64,000 bases of DNA from Owenia fusiformis (Eukaryota; Annelida; Polychaeta; Sabellida; Oweniidae): the NCBI GenBank assembly GCA_903813345.2, contig CAIIXF020000010.1:14629181-14693180 (forward strand). Direction: 5' to 3'. Each line of letters begins with the position of its first letter. Position 1 is the stretch's first letter. Under the pieces are notes generated by a model that was not told the origin of the DNA, did no database searches, and worked only from the letters and a program-made list of their open reading frames with translations. The position numbers and the translations under genes were made by a program. Below, piece by piece: positions 1-13,100 of this stretch.

Positions 1-60
1 GCAAGGAAGGTGTATCAGAGTGTTGAATGATTCTTATTCAAATGAAAGATTAAGTTTATT

Positions 61-235
61 TATTGTGATGACATATTGTTATAGTCTCAAACTTTTTGTG
101 GCTGTGGTTGGTGTTTGTCTGTTGAGTTCAGCATTAGGGTGTCTGTAACAAATGGTAGGTCAGGCGTGTAATCACATCCCTTGGCTACGCTTATATAGGT
201 GGTGACATTTTGCATGTTATGCCTTGTTGTTATTC
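61..235 (+). repeat. Short copy of the hairpin-headed dispersed element (R1)
   Basis: The left side carries GATGACATATTGTTATAGTC (67-86). The right side carries GGTGGTGACATTTTGCATG (198-216) followed by TTATGCCTTGTT. The same end pair flanks the large tandem-repeat element at 19206-21852 and, inverted, the copy at 33690-33788. This copy has no tandem core, only about 170 bp, and the first hairpin arm is missing or eroded. It is recognised only by comparison with the other copies in this window. Confidence 0.6.
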
Positions 236-931
236 TGCTTCTTGGTTGTAACAAGTGTTTTATTGCAAAAGTATCTACATTCTGATGCTCATCCTGCTTT
301 GTAAGTAACAAGATTGATAAAGGAGATAACCATTGGTTTATCTATATTGACCACTAATTTAATATATTACGAACTTCATGTTTTATATATCCCTATTCAA
401 TGTCATACTAAGCCATTGACTATTGGATTAGCTTGACATGTTTTGTATCCTTGGAAAAAGTGTCTCAGCATTTGGTCAAACGTAGACTGGTATCAAAGAA
501 AATTTTTTTTTTACGTCTTGTTTATCATTTGAAATAGCTAAATGGTTAATTGCAATGAATAAAGAGTAAATGGAAATACAACGACTTTGAGGATGATTTA
601 TTTATACTAAGGTTATATTACTTAGAACATAAAACAGAATGCAGTTAATGGCCAAATCAGTATATTATTTTGCCAGACATTCTTCTTTTTAGCATAATTT
701 TTCTCATACTAATCATCACATTTCTGCTATTACACTTTCATAGCGTGATTTGATGCCATTTTATTTTGGAAACTTACCAGACTTTCATGTTGTTGTGTAT
801 TACATAATAAGGTTATTTGTTGGCACAGTGAAACTTGCCTGAAATGAACTCTTCTTAAAACAAGACAAGGTTCACATTAAGAGTTGATCTCTCAGAGGTT
901 ATGGTGATATGAAAGTCACTGAGATATTCAA

Positions 932-1071
932 GAATGGTGAGGTGTTCTCAAAGAGTGATGTTCACTGAATGATGAGGTGTTCTCTAAGAGTGGTATTCAC
1001 TGAATGGTGAGGTATTTTCTGAAAGTGGTGTTTACTGAATGGTGAGGTGTTCTCTAAGAGTAGTGTTTACT
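932..1071. repeat. Tandem repeat, 35-bp unit, four copies
   Basis: Four consecutive degenerate units start with GAATGGTGAGGTGTTCTC and end with GTGTTCACT or GTGTTTACT. The unit spacing is a constant 35 bp, with substitutions but no visible length change. There is no coding potential. Confidence 0.8.
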
Positions 1072-1700
1072 GATTGTGTTTCTATGTAGCAGGATTATAC
1101 ATCAACACCTGTCAAAATACACTAAAACATTTAGTAAACAAAAGAAAAAACATACATGCAAAAATCCCTGTTTTAAGAATTAGATAAGAGATTTCTCTTC
1201 AACCCTTATATATGTTAAAACCCCTTCTGTATTGCCTAACAGCTTTAAGATCTGATTAACCCTGACAACATTAGTGTTCAAGAAGACAAGGTTTGCTGTA
1301 TCTTTGTCAAGTAGACTTCTGCTTAGAACTGGATTCTGCTGTCAGATACTTGAATATACCAACAATACATGAATAACTCAGTGAGTCTTATGGATTTGTA
1401 ATCTGTGACTATTTTCACCATGGCTCTGGGCTGTTTTACGTAATCACTTTATAGTCGGTCATATTCAGTTTATTATCCCGAGGATAGGATTGGATACTAC
1501 CAAAGATGAAGTCTATTTTGAGATGCAAAATCAAACTTTTGCCAGGAAAAGACACTTGGTTGATTAGGATGAGGTACTGTTTTGTTAAATTACCTTCATT
1601 ACAATGAAAGATATGTAAGTGGTATTATAATTCATATGTACTAGATGCTTTATTGTATAATCTGTAAAATGAAGCCTTCTGATCGATCAGTTCTTGTGCT

Positions 1701-1800
1701 GTACCAATCTGTATTGCTGAGATTGTCCCCATTGATCATCTCCGTCGCAATACAGAAAATATTGGTACGGAGGGGACATTCTCAGTAGCAATACAGAGGA
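1701..1800. repeat. Foldback (inverted) repeat
   Basis: GTACCAATCTGTATTGC at 1701 pairs with CAATACAGAAAATATTGGTAC (about 1748-1768) with a small bulge. The inner CTGAGATTGTCCCC pairs with GGGGACATTCTCAG downstream. The nested inverted segments give a compact hairpin typical of a MITE or foldback element. I could not define a target-site duplication. Confidence 0.6.
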
Positions 1801-3280
1801 TTTTTCGAGCAGAATATATCCTGTATTGCACTTCAAATCATTCAATAACTTATATTGTAGCTCACATGTTTTGACATTTTGTCTTATTGATGATGCAAGA
1901 TTGTGGCTTTAAACTTATTTAAAGTACATCAGACATTTTAAATTTAACAAATGTTTTATTTCAAATTGCATCTATTCAATGTCTTGACACATTTAGATGG
2001 AATTACAAATGAAAGATAGCACGTTAATTATCTATTAGGTATGCCCTAAATAGCAGTAGATTATGCTGCATTACTCTGCTTCAAGAATAGTTTTAAAATA
2101 AACATATAGAATTGCCTTTAGAAAGTTTTTATTGATTTGTCTTCAGTAAAACATGTCTTAGTATCATTATTATTAATAAGCATAAGAAACAATATTTCAA
2201 AGTAGCCTCAATTGAGGTAGTAAGGAATGTTATAAACATGGAATATATTTCATTTTGTTTCCCTAGCCATTGTACCCTGCCTACCTAAAGTAAACTGTAG
2301 ATAAGGAAATAGATATGAGGTTATATGGAGTATTTTACCCTTTAAAGATTATTTTATTAAATAAGTACATGATATCATCTGATAAAGAATGATATCATTT
2401 TAATGGATGAATTGGCGAGTCATGAATGTTGATATTTCATTGCAATGAGGTGATGAATATGATATGATAACAAGAAAAATTAATAAGTTGCTGTATATTT
2501 GGTAAATGAATTACATGTATCCTAATGTTGCGTCTGGTATTCCAATCAGTGATCTGTTGGTTGAAATTTATCACAACTTACCTTATGCCTACATCCTGAT
2601 TAGATAAGTTGATGTGATCTCAACTTCATATAGAACGAGGTCGCTGTGACCATTGTTAGATTTTTATGTTTATGGCGGAAACATGAAATGTACTTTCAGA
2701 GAATAAAATCTGTTGGTTGGATTTAGTGATTCAGGGGTCAGTTTCCCAAAAATATCTAAAATTGCAATACTACTAGATGCAAGAAGAAATAATCTTGATT
2801 TACACCAGTAATTATTATATCACTGTCATATTCCCCACTCTCTCATTGGTCTACACTCTACTTGTGACATAAAAATAAGAAGACATATTCAAATGCCAAG
2901 CCTGTGACATCTGTCCGGTTATTCATTACCTTTAATAATATTACCATACCTGCATCCTGAGAATTTCAGAGACTTCATCTTCAATATTTTCTAGAAACAG
3001 ACCCCGGTATGGCCTGAACCATATCATATTGACTTCTACTGGAGAAACCACTCAGCCAGGTCAATAACACTGGGAGTATTCATGAATTAAATATTTTTCA
3101 TTGAGGTGAATGATATGTTGTTTCTGTCAGTGATAAATTATTGTGATTAAAGTATGTTAATGTATATTAACAATTTTTGTAAAGGGGATGCGTATTGAAA
3201 TGTGTTAAAATTAAAAACCACATATCCCATGTTATTTTCCCAAAGGGAAAACTCGTGGTATCCATTGTTTGCAGTGTATC

Positions 3281-5890
3281 AAGTTCAGTATATCAATGGT
3301 TTGTTGTATCAGTAGTTCAGTGTATCAATGGTTTGTTGTATCAGTAGTTCAGTGCATCAATGGTTTGTTGTATCAGTAGTTCAGTGCATCAATGGTTTGT
3401 TGTATCAGTAGTTCAGTGTATCAATGGTTTGTTGTATCAGTAGTTCAGTGTATCAATGGTTTGTTGTATCAGTAGTTCAGTGCATCAATGGTTTGTTGTA
3501 TCAGTAGTTCAGTGCATCAATGGTTTGTTGTATCAGTAGTTCAGTGCATCAATGGTTTGTATCAGTAGTTCAGTGTATCAATGGTTTATTATATCAGTAG
3601 TTCCGTGCATCAATGGTTTGTATCAGTAGTTCTGTGCATCAATGGTTTGTTGTATCAGTAGTTCCTTGCATCAATGGTTTGTTGTATCATTAGTTCAGTG
3701 TATCAATGGTTTGTTGTATCAGTAGTTCAATGTATCAGTGGTTTGTTGTATCAGTAGTTCAGTGTGTCAATTGTTTGTTGTATCAGCAGTTTAGTGTATC
3801 AATGGTTTGTTGTATCAGTAGTTCAGTGTATCAATTGTTTGTTGTATCAGCAGTTTAGTGTATCAATGGTTTGTTGTATCAGTAGTTCAGTGTATCAATT
3901 GTTTGTTGTATCAGCAGTTTAGTGTATCAATGGTTTGTTGTATCAGTAGTTCAGTGTATCAATGGTTTGTTGTATCAGTAGTTCAATGTATCAATTGTTT
4001 GTTGTATCAGCAGTTTAGTGTATCAATGGTTTGTTGTATCAGTAGTTCAGTGTATCAATGGTTTGTTGTATCAGCAGTTCAGTGTATCAATGGTTTGTTG
4101 TATCAGTAGTTTAGTGTATCAATGGTTTGTTGTATCAGTAGTTCAGTGTATCAATGGTTTGTTGTATCAGTAGTTCAGTGTATCAATTGTTTGTTGTATC
4201 AGCAGTTTAGTGTATCAATGGTTTGTTGTATCAGTAGTTCAGTGTATCAATGGTTTGTTGTATCAGTAGTTCAGTGTATCAATTGTTTGTTGTATCAGCA
4301 GTTTAGTGTATCAATGGTTTGTTGTATCAGTTGTTCAGTGTATCAATGGTTTGTTGTATCAGTAGTTCAGTGTATCAATGGTTTGTTGTATCAGTAGTTT
4401 AGTGTATCAATGGTTTGTTGTATCAGCAGTTCAGTGTATCAATGGTTTGTTGTATCAGTAGATCAGTGCATCAATGGTTTGTTGTATCAGTAGTTCAGTG
4501 TATCAATGGTTTGTTGTATCAGTAGTTCAGTGTGTCAATTGTTTGTTGTATCAGTAGTTCAGTGTATCAATGGTTTGTTGTATCAGTAGTTCAGTGTATC
4601 AATGGTTTGTTGTATCAGTAGATCAGTGCATCAATGGTTTGTTGTATCAGTAGTTTAGTGTATCAATGGTTTGTTGTATCAGCAGTTCAGTGTATCAATG
4701 GTTTGTTGTATCAGTAGATCAGTGCATCAATGGTTTGTTGTATCAGTAGTTCAGTGCATCAATGGTTTGTATCAGTAGTTCAGTGTATCAATGGTTTATT
4801 ATATCAGTAGTTCAGTGTATTAATGGTTTGTTGTATCAGTAGTTCTGTGCATCAATTGTTTGTTGTATCAGCAGTTTAGTGTATCAATGGTTTGTTGTAT
4901 CAGTTGTTCAGTGTATCAATTGTTTGTTGTATCAGTAGTTCAGTGTATCAATTGTTTGTTGTATCAGCAGTTTAGTGTATCAATGGTTTGTTGTATCAGT
5001 TGTTCAGTGTATCAATGGTTTGTTGTATCAGTAGTTCAGTGTATCAATTGTTTGTTGTATCAGCAGTTTAGTGTATCAATGGTTTGTTGTATCAGTTGTT
5101 CAGTGTATCAATGGTTTGTTGTATCAGCAGTTCAGTGTATCAATGGTTTGTTGTATCAGTAGTTCAGTGTGTCAATTGTTTGTTGTATCAGTAGTTCAGT
5201 GTATCAACGGTTTGTTGTATCAGTAGTTCAGTGTGTCAATTGTTTGTTGTATCAGTAGTTCAGTGTATCAATGGTTTGTTGTATCAGTAGATCAGTATAT
5301 CAATGGTTTGTTGTATCAGTAGATCAGTGCATCAATGGTTTGTTGTATCAGTAGTTCAGTGTATCAATGGTTTGTTGTATCAGTAGTTCAGTGCATCAAT
5401 GGTTTGTTGTATCAGTAGATCAGTGCATCAATGGTTTGTATCAGTAGTTCAGTGTATCAATGGTTTATTATATCAGTAGTTCTGTGCATTAATGGTTTGT
5501 TGTATCAGTAGTTCAATGTATTAATGGTTTGTTGTATCAGCAGTTCAGTGTATCAATTGTTTGTTGTATCAGCAGTTTAGTGTATCAATGGTTTGTATCA
5601 GTAGTTCTGTGCATCAATGGTTTGTTGTATCAGTAGTTCAGCTACAGTTCAGTGTATCAATGGTTTGTTGTATCAGTAGTTCAGTGTGTCAATTGTTTGT
5701 TGAATCAGCAGTTCAGCTACAGTTCAGTGTATCAATGGTTTGTTGTATCAGTAGTTCAGTGTGTCAATTGTTTGCTGTATCAGTAGTTCAGTGTACTAAT
5801 GGTTTGTTGAATCAGTAGTTCAGTGTATCAATGGTTTGTTGTATCAGTAGTTCAATGTATCAGTGGTTTGTTGTATCAACAGTTCAATAT
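3281..5890. repeat. Minisatellite, 32-bp unit, about 80 copies
   Basis: A 2.6 kb array of a 32-bp unit containing GTATCAATGGTTTGTTGTAT and CAGTAGTTCA. Common variants are ATTG for ATGG, TTTAG for TTCAG, GATCAG, and a form 3 bp shorter that lacks TTG. Because 32 is not a multiple of 3 and the unit has no stop, apparent reading frames of 80-100 codons appear with a 32-codon period; these are artefacts. Variants recur in blocks (for example ATTG units followed by GCAGTTTAG), which suggests higher-order amplification. Confidence 0.95.
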
Positions 5891-6140
5891 GTCAGTTGGC
5901 TAATGTTTGATAGTTTAGTTGATCTGTGTATCAATGTTTCAGTGTGGAAATAGTCGTAATATATGAATGCTTCAGTGAATCAATATTGCATTGGTTCAAT
6001 GTTCCAGTAATCAAATAACCAATGGTACAATGATTCAGGTTCAATGTGTAAATGGTTCAATGTACCAATGGCTGGATAACTGATATAAGTGATGCAATGT
6101 ATCAATGTCTAAAGTGGTGCAAAATCATTACATGGCAGGA
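5891..6140. repeat. Degenerate edge of the minisatellite
   Basis: Sequence right of the array keeps recognisable but unphased pieces of the unit (GTATCAATG, TTCAGTG, CCAATGG, TTCAATG). It looks like an older, decayed portion of the same array. Confidence 0.55.
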
Positions 6141-7027
6141 TGATTCAATGTTTTTCATTAGATGTTAGAATTATAAGTAAAACAGTATTTATCAGCCATT
6201 TATTACCATTATGATCAATTGGATTGTTTTCTCTGGCAACTTGAAAATCAGTTTCAGAATCTCAGTTTCCTTAATATGAATCATGCACGGATAAAAAAAA
6301 ACAATGTCAGCATCCAATATGTGACAGTGTATGATTCAAACACTGTTTATCATGTGCTTTATATATAGTAACCACACCTACTTTGTTCTTAGGTTAGGCT
6401 CCTACAAATTAAATCGTCTGTTTAACGATGTCTGCTTGCCATCCCTTCTCAGTTTTTATGATTTGCTTTTTAGAATTGTAACAATTTCTTTCATTCATTT
6501 GCAATCCATAAATCAACAAAAAAAGTTTGGCTTCTTGTTCCTTTTATCAAAACATATCTCAGCTAAAGATGCAGTTTAACCTTTTGAGGCCTTACTAGAC
6601 CGTTCAGATAGATGGTTCAAGAAGGGTGGGTGGATTGGTATATCTGTCTTGACTTGACGCACTGATTCAATCATAGGAGATCGCAATTTAAAGCAGTTTA
6701 ACAATTCCATTTGTTAATTTTTATATGGATAGATGTTTGCTCAGTTCTTCAGTCATCACGTTGATTTCTTCAAGATTTTATGCGGTAATCAAAAATTTAA
6801 CAAATTGATGAACTTACAGAGTAGTTTTATTTTATGATTGCCTTACAGTATCATATTCTTGACATATTTTGTAGGTTTTAGTTCGTTAGTGCAGTATATG
6901 AGTTTATCAATCTTGCATTTAGTATTTGGACACCCATATAGTTCTTGCAGAGGTGAGGATTGTTCAGAGTTGCTCTGTAACAAAATGTCATACTTTTGTA
7001 ATTAAAGTGCATCGTTATGTTTTTCAG
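6141..7027. other. Non-coding stretch before the first coding exon
   Basis: AT-rich and without a convincing gene. It ends in the pyrimidine-rich acceptor TTTTCAG (7021-7027), which suggests that the first coding exon is preceded by an intron and that a 5' untranslated exon lies further upstream. Confidence 0.45.
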
Positions 7028-7154
7028 AAGAATTATGAGATGACAACAATGTAGAATCAAGGAACGAAGGAACAATGAGATATGGATGCGAAACTGAGTG
7101 CGTTTATCGCTGAAACTGGTGCAGATCCTGGACTCGCTAGAGATTTACTTGAAG
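7028..7154 (+). CDS. OTUD7: OTUD7 exon 1: 5'UTR end and UBA-like N-terminus
   Basis: The acceptor TTTTCAG ends at 7027. Coding starts at ATG 7082 and gives [20 protein letters not shown], then DLLE plus the first base of Gly25. The donor GTATAA is at 7155. An in-frame TGA lies at 7076-7078, so translation cannot start upstream. A separate ATG at 7075 opens a 12-codon out-of-frame upstream ORF that overlaps the true start and might damp translation. Confidence 0.9.
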
Positions 7155-10100
7155 GTATAATATTATATATTACATTATTTTGATATATATTTGTGACAAG
7201 AGGGTTTTGTTTTCTAATTTCAGATTGTACAGGGTGTCTATTATACTTTGTACAGACTTCGTACTAAAATGTTTAAGATTTTTAGCCATTTTATTCTGTT
7301 TACAAGAATTTTCAAACTTGAAAGGCTTTGGAAGGTTAGGAGAGTGTACAGAGTCTTACTACAAGTTCAGTATGTGACCTTGACCTAATGGGACCTTGAC
7401 ATGACCTTGACATGAAATGTTCTCAGTAATGTTCAACATCTCCTGAGCATTAAATTAACAGGATGGAGGATCCAGTTGAAAATCTGAAAATTTCATTCCC
7501 CTTTTGAAAATCTCCTTCTACCCTGCCAAAAGTGTGAGATGTTGAGGTATTTTGACCAAAAACATAGAATGAGGATCAGAAGAAGTGAGTAGCTCCCATA
7601 ATACTATCATATTCTATCGTATTCAGGGATTCCCCTTGGCCATCCTTATGGTCATGCAAGCCTATCTATCACATGATATTCAAAATGGCGGACAACCATC
7701 AGTTGGATTCCTATATGGTCATGTAAGCCTTATATGGATCTATCACATGATATTCAAAATGGCGGACAACGGTCATTTGGATTCCTATATGAACATGCCT
7801 TATATGGATCTAGCACATGGGTACCACGTGATCGAATATGAAGGCTGAACTTTGGGAGATCTCCCCCCCTGAATGAGGATTTATCACACAGTGGAGAAAA
7901 TATCCTTGTATATCAGTAGTAGACTGATGATGTATATAGTTGTGTAATACACATTATTCATAGCTCAGACTTCCCAGCAAGACAAGATAACTACAAAGCT
8001 TGTGAATAAAATATGTTTTCCCCAATATCTAAATCACAGGAAGCATAAATCTTTGATGTCCTGATTAATAGAAGCTTTGCTAGGATTTCGTTGGATTATT
8101 AAGAGATCAAAAAAAACATTAACTCTAACTTGTATTCACTTTCCCCTGTGTAATGGTTACCATGTTAATCTCAAGCTTCATTGCTAATAAAGGGAATAAA
8201 TGGAAAATACATGTGTGTGTGTGTAATACATTGCTTCAAGTCATGTTTTAGGCACGTTCATTAAATTGTGTAAGTAGGGTTGCCATTGTAACAGTTTAAT
8301 CATGATATGGAATTATTTCTCAATAAATGCAGCAAAATCTAAATGAGAAGAAAACACTAAGCTGGAGGTGTTCATATTTATTGGAGATTCTGATGGTACA
8401 GAGTGATCTCAAAATGGAGCTGAAGTGTTCATATTCGGATCTGATCATATACACAAGCTTAACTGTATGTATACTTGAGAACTCTTTCTTGCCTTGTAGA
8501 AATTGTTTTTAATCTGCATACCTTGAGCTGCGCTTGCCAATTAATCAAGTTTCATTGTCACTTATTTCTCTTTGATGTTTCCCTTACGTTCACATGAATA
8601 TAGAAGGTAAAGGGAATGACTTGTCATGTCTAGCTTTTGTATTTTTATATACCCTTTGCCAGAAAGGTCCATCTGTACTCTTGCAATAGGAGGTGATTCT
8701 TTGAACTAGTCTACGTCGAGTTGAATATGATGTCAGGGGACTATAGAATTATAATTCTGGCTGTCTCATTCATATAACATCCAAACTCCCCAAGTTTAAG
8801 GCCAATTTTAGATTTGAGCATCGAAAAACTGAAAACATCCTTTATTAGTAAGAGTGTAAGGTGACTATCCAGTGAGGATTCAGGGTTTGCATAAACATGT
8901 CCTCAAAGCAAAAGTATCATTTCAATAACACTTCTTGATGCATAAAAATGCAAATAAGTTAATACTTAATGAGAACAAACTAAATTTGAATTTCGCCTGA
9001 GCTGTGAGCTTGCATATACATCATGTATTTTGCTCAAGGCTTTTTATTAACTAACTTCATTAAGGTGTATAAAAAGTACTTGAGCATTATTTTACTTCAA
9101 TGTAAGTTATTTTATGATAGTTTAGTTTTACTTATGTGACGGCTGTTCCCTGAGGTTTATCTGTGTTGCAACCATTTAGTTTATCATTCAGAAAAACTAA
9201 GAGTATATTCACCCTTCATTATGCAAAATGCTTTCTAAATCATAATTTGGTTAAATAACATAATTAAAGTTAAATACATAATTTTGGAAAGTGTAACACA
9301 ATGTTTTTAAGGACAACTTTCTCACAATGTAATGTACAAGAGCTGATAAGCCAATACTCTTACCTTCAAAAATTTATTCATTTCACCATCCTTCTTGTGG
9401 TGGGAGGTGCTTTCTAAGGAGAGGATAAGATTTCAATAACCTTCAGTTCAACCAGTTTATTCTATGCAATATGAAATACCTTGAAGAATTGAGATGCTTA
9501 CTAGAAAAAGAGAAAAATAGAGCACTCCCCATTGTGACTCTTTCACATAAGCCCTTAGCACCGGATTTCAATCTGTGTTTTCATTAACCAATTCATTAAG
9601 TATTTCTTGATTTCTGTCTCAGTCTCTTAATTCTTTATACTTTTAGGAAAACAATGGAATATACAGGAGGCATTGAGAGCCTATGGGTCAATAAAAAAGA
9701 CAACCCTTTCACCAGCTAGTTATGCCAATCTTCGTACAACCCAGAATGCACCTGGAAGCCAACAGACTGTTCCAGGTCAGAGGTCAACTGTTCAAGGTCA
9801 AAGGTCACCTGGACTACCAAGAACTCAATATACAGGGGCTCACTCTAAAACTCCCACTGGTGCCCCTTCTAGGATAAACCACAGTTACAACACTGTAAGT
9901 TCCACAAATGGTGCTACTACAAAATATGTGGAAGGAGTAGTTGTAAGACATCCAATACCAACAAAACTAGCTTCAAATCAAGGTGCCTCAGTAACTAACA
10001 CAGGAATACCCAGAGGAGCCCCCAGTGCTGGTGGAGGACCTCCTAAGACTGAAGGAGGGGAAGAGGCTTCAAATGGTGGAGGAGGAGTTATCCCAGGTTC

Positions 10101-13100
10101 CCCCTCTAGACCCAGTCTGCAACGCAACTCAGCAGTAGACGATGACGAATATAGAGGTGAGAGTCAGACATTCTTGGTCAGTATTTCCTCCCTTGATATA
10201 CTGTACAAAATATATGATCCCATGTTTTTATTGTATTACTTAAAAATTAAACATAGGAAATGGTAAATATAGATGTTTGACTAAATAACTAAAATTGATA
10301 TTGAAACCTAATCAGCTACCAGCTTATCACAAGTCACAGTTTCCTGAATATTTGAGACTTCTTGTCAGAAAATAGTTTATAATATGAATCTATAAGGATG
10401 ATTCTCTCTTACATCAAAGTCTGTTCAAATTGAATATTACTTACTGTATGACTTATGTCAAGGGAATTGAACTTTAAATATTTTGCCACGAGTGGTTTAT
10501 GTAAGTTACCATGCTATGTAATCAATACCTAATATGATCCAAATGAATCTGACTTTATGACCTGGCTTATAGTGCAATTAATCAACCCAAACAGACAATT
10601 TAGTTAATCTAGTTCAAGAATCTCATTTTATTACCCTTTCTATGTTATTCTTACTTCAGCTATGCTATTCAGTAGAGCTCCCACTATTTCTCTGTTCGGT
10701 TCAGGTTCAGGTTTTTTTCTGTTCAGTTTCTGTTCAGGTTTTCAGTTCTTATCGCACTTTAATGAAAAGATATCTCAAACTTCATCTTGCAAAATTTCTT
10801 TCTTTCATGCGAACCTCTCTCATGTATCAGAACAACTTTGCACAACCTGCATATCATCTTTTCCACGATCTGGACAGTATTCATTGCTGGAAAGCCAAAA
10901 TGGCCCCAAAACTGAGCTTTATAGAATTGAAAAGCATCGATATGTTGAGTTCTTTTTTGTTTGATGCCATTCATTCATTCTTTTCAAAAAATTTTGGTGA
11001 GTTCATGTTCGAATCGTAATATAGACCTCAGGGCAGGTGTAATATCGACAAATACATCCCTTAGCCCCAAAAGCTTTTGAACCCCTCACTCCCTTCGATC
11101 GGTCATTCGTGGTACAGAAAACGTTTGTGCCAAGCCCTGCGGTGTGTATTCATTGATATAACACCTTGCCTTTGGTCTATATTTCTTAATCAAACAGATA
11201 TTTACAAAACTACATGACAACATTTCATATTTTTACAATTCATATATTTATATTTTGAAGTTCATTATAAATACGCTCATTTAGTTCAATACACAGCAAC
11301 AAGAAAATATTTATTGTTTTCTGACAGGGTTGTCTCAACTATGAAGTATTTTGACAGGGCACGCAACATACTAAATATACGTATTGATTAAATGGCACAA
11401 GGAAAACATCTTCATGAAAAAATGCTTTTAAACTGGTTTAAACTTTTCATAATTAAAGGTATGAACGAATATCACATTAGACAATAGAATATCTAAATTT
11501 GCTCTGCAAAAATACAGTTTCGCAAGGGTCACAACTAAGGTTGAAAACATGATTGTTCAATTTTACAAATTAAGTTCATTGCCAAAAGTGAAAAGTGATT
11601 GCCTTTGGCAGTCAGACAGCTGTGAGTTAGGAACCATGATAGTTTGTTAATTCAGTGTTTACCTAAGCTAAGCACTCACAAATTCAGCCACTTGCTACAT
11701 TGGCTAACAGATTAACAGCTATTTTACTATTCATATTATTGAAATAAATGAGTTGGACATAGAAATAGTGGTTAATCCGCCAGCCAACAGCGGGCAGTTG
11801 AATTCGCAGATGCTACCTAAGCTTATATTCGCAAATGCAACTTCGGCTGTCAATTACCTATACCAGATTAACTTATGATTTTATGACCAACTTATTTCAA
11901 TGGAATAGTGGAAGGTTCTATAATATTTAAATGAGTTGCCCATATAATAGTAGGTTAATCCGGTAGCTGAAAGTTGCATTCCGTAGCTGAAAGTTGCATT
12001 CGTGAATATAAGCTAAGTTAGATATTGCATATATAATATTGAATAGTAGAACTAAGTAGTAGTGCAGACAGGACAGGTTCAGCAATAAGCCTTAGTTAGC
12101 CATGATTGCTTATGGCCAGACATTGTTATATAAGAGAAATTGGTGATTGTCCATACCAGACTTTGGTGAAAATTGATTCTATCACATTTAATTTAGTTAT
12201 CTTTCACTAATTTACTCTCATCTACGATTCCTTGGCTATTCAGTAAGCTTGAGGTTTCTTCAGTACACCTAACTCGCTTCAACAATAGGAGCACTCATTT
12301 TAGTCAGTATGTATTTGGTGTGCAGTCCATATATACAAATGAAGCACAATCAATATTATTGATACATATCCAGGTTTCTATCTATTCAGAATTGTTATTC
12401 GTTTCTGTTTAAAATTAAATATAAAGTTATTTGATTGCTTTAAGATGATAATAGTCATCTGATCCAGTCAGATTAAACATATCTGTAAGTTAGATGTTGT
12501 CATAAATATCAGTTTGGGTTTGCCTAATTTGCCGCCCCCACCTAACAAGATTTCTACTTATGCACAAATCAGTTTACAAATAAATCAAAGACCGTACACC
12601 TATGAAGATCAAACAGAATACTTTTCAAAGAAAAAATAGTTGATTATTCAGTTTTTTTTTCTGAACTTCAATATATCATCTTTGCTGATTCGAGTGCTAG
12701 TGAATCTCCTTTGTAAGATAATATGGTAAAACTTCTGTGAAACTGGATTAGAATTGACATGTTTTTCTCCACTATTAATCTTTTAAATATAGTGATATAA
12801 TTTGTTATGTAGGAACAGTGAGTGCATAGTAAGTTGTTAAAAGAGCAGTGGATCAACATCCTGGTTCTTTGCACTCTTGCTCTTGTGATCAGTCTCTTGT
12901 GGATGGCAAACCATTTGAAATTTTCTTTAAATTTTGTCTGTGAGTTTTGTCCATTGTTAAACTTTGGAATAAGCTCACTTTCTAAGTAATTAATTTCTAA
13001 AATTGACATACCTAACTCAAAGCTGCAATAATATTCATAGTAGCCAGGACAGAACAGTGGAACAAGTCATTCCTCTCATTTTCTTGATAACTTTCAATTT

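Larger units (their letters stand above)
246..3280. other. Non-coding upstream region
   Basis: AT-rich sequence with stops in all frames and no exon-like stretch that I recognise. It contains a four-copy 35-bp repeat (932-1071) and a foldback (1701-1800), listed separately. A 5' untranslated exon or promoter of the deubiquitinase gene could lie here, because a splice acceptor precedes the start codon at 7027. I could not locate a matching donor or promoter. Confidence 0.5.

Noticed and set aside
3858-5818. Several open frames of 83-100 codons (YQWFVVSVVQCIN-type repeats)
   Set aside because: They are translations of the 32-bp minisatellite, open in several frames because the unit lacks stops. 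There is no start context, splice sites or domain.
10642-11019. 125-codon open frame in intron 2 with overlapping frames on both strands
   Set aside because: It lies in an intron between consistent OTUD7 exons, overlaps other frames of similar length, and has an AT-driven composition with no motif.
12668-13009. 113-codon minus-strand frame in intron 2
   Set aside because: No domain, signal peptide or splice context. AT-rich composition makes chance frames of this size expected.
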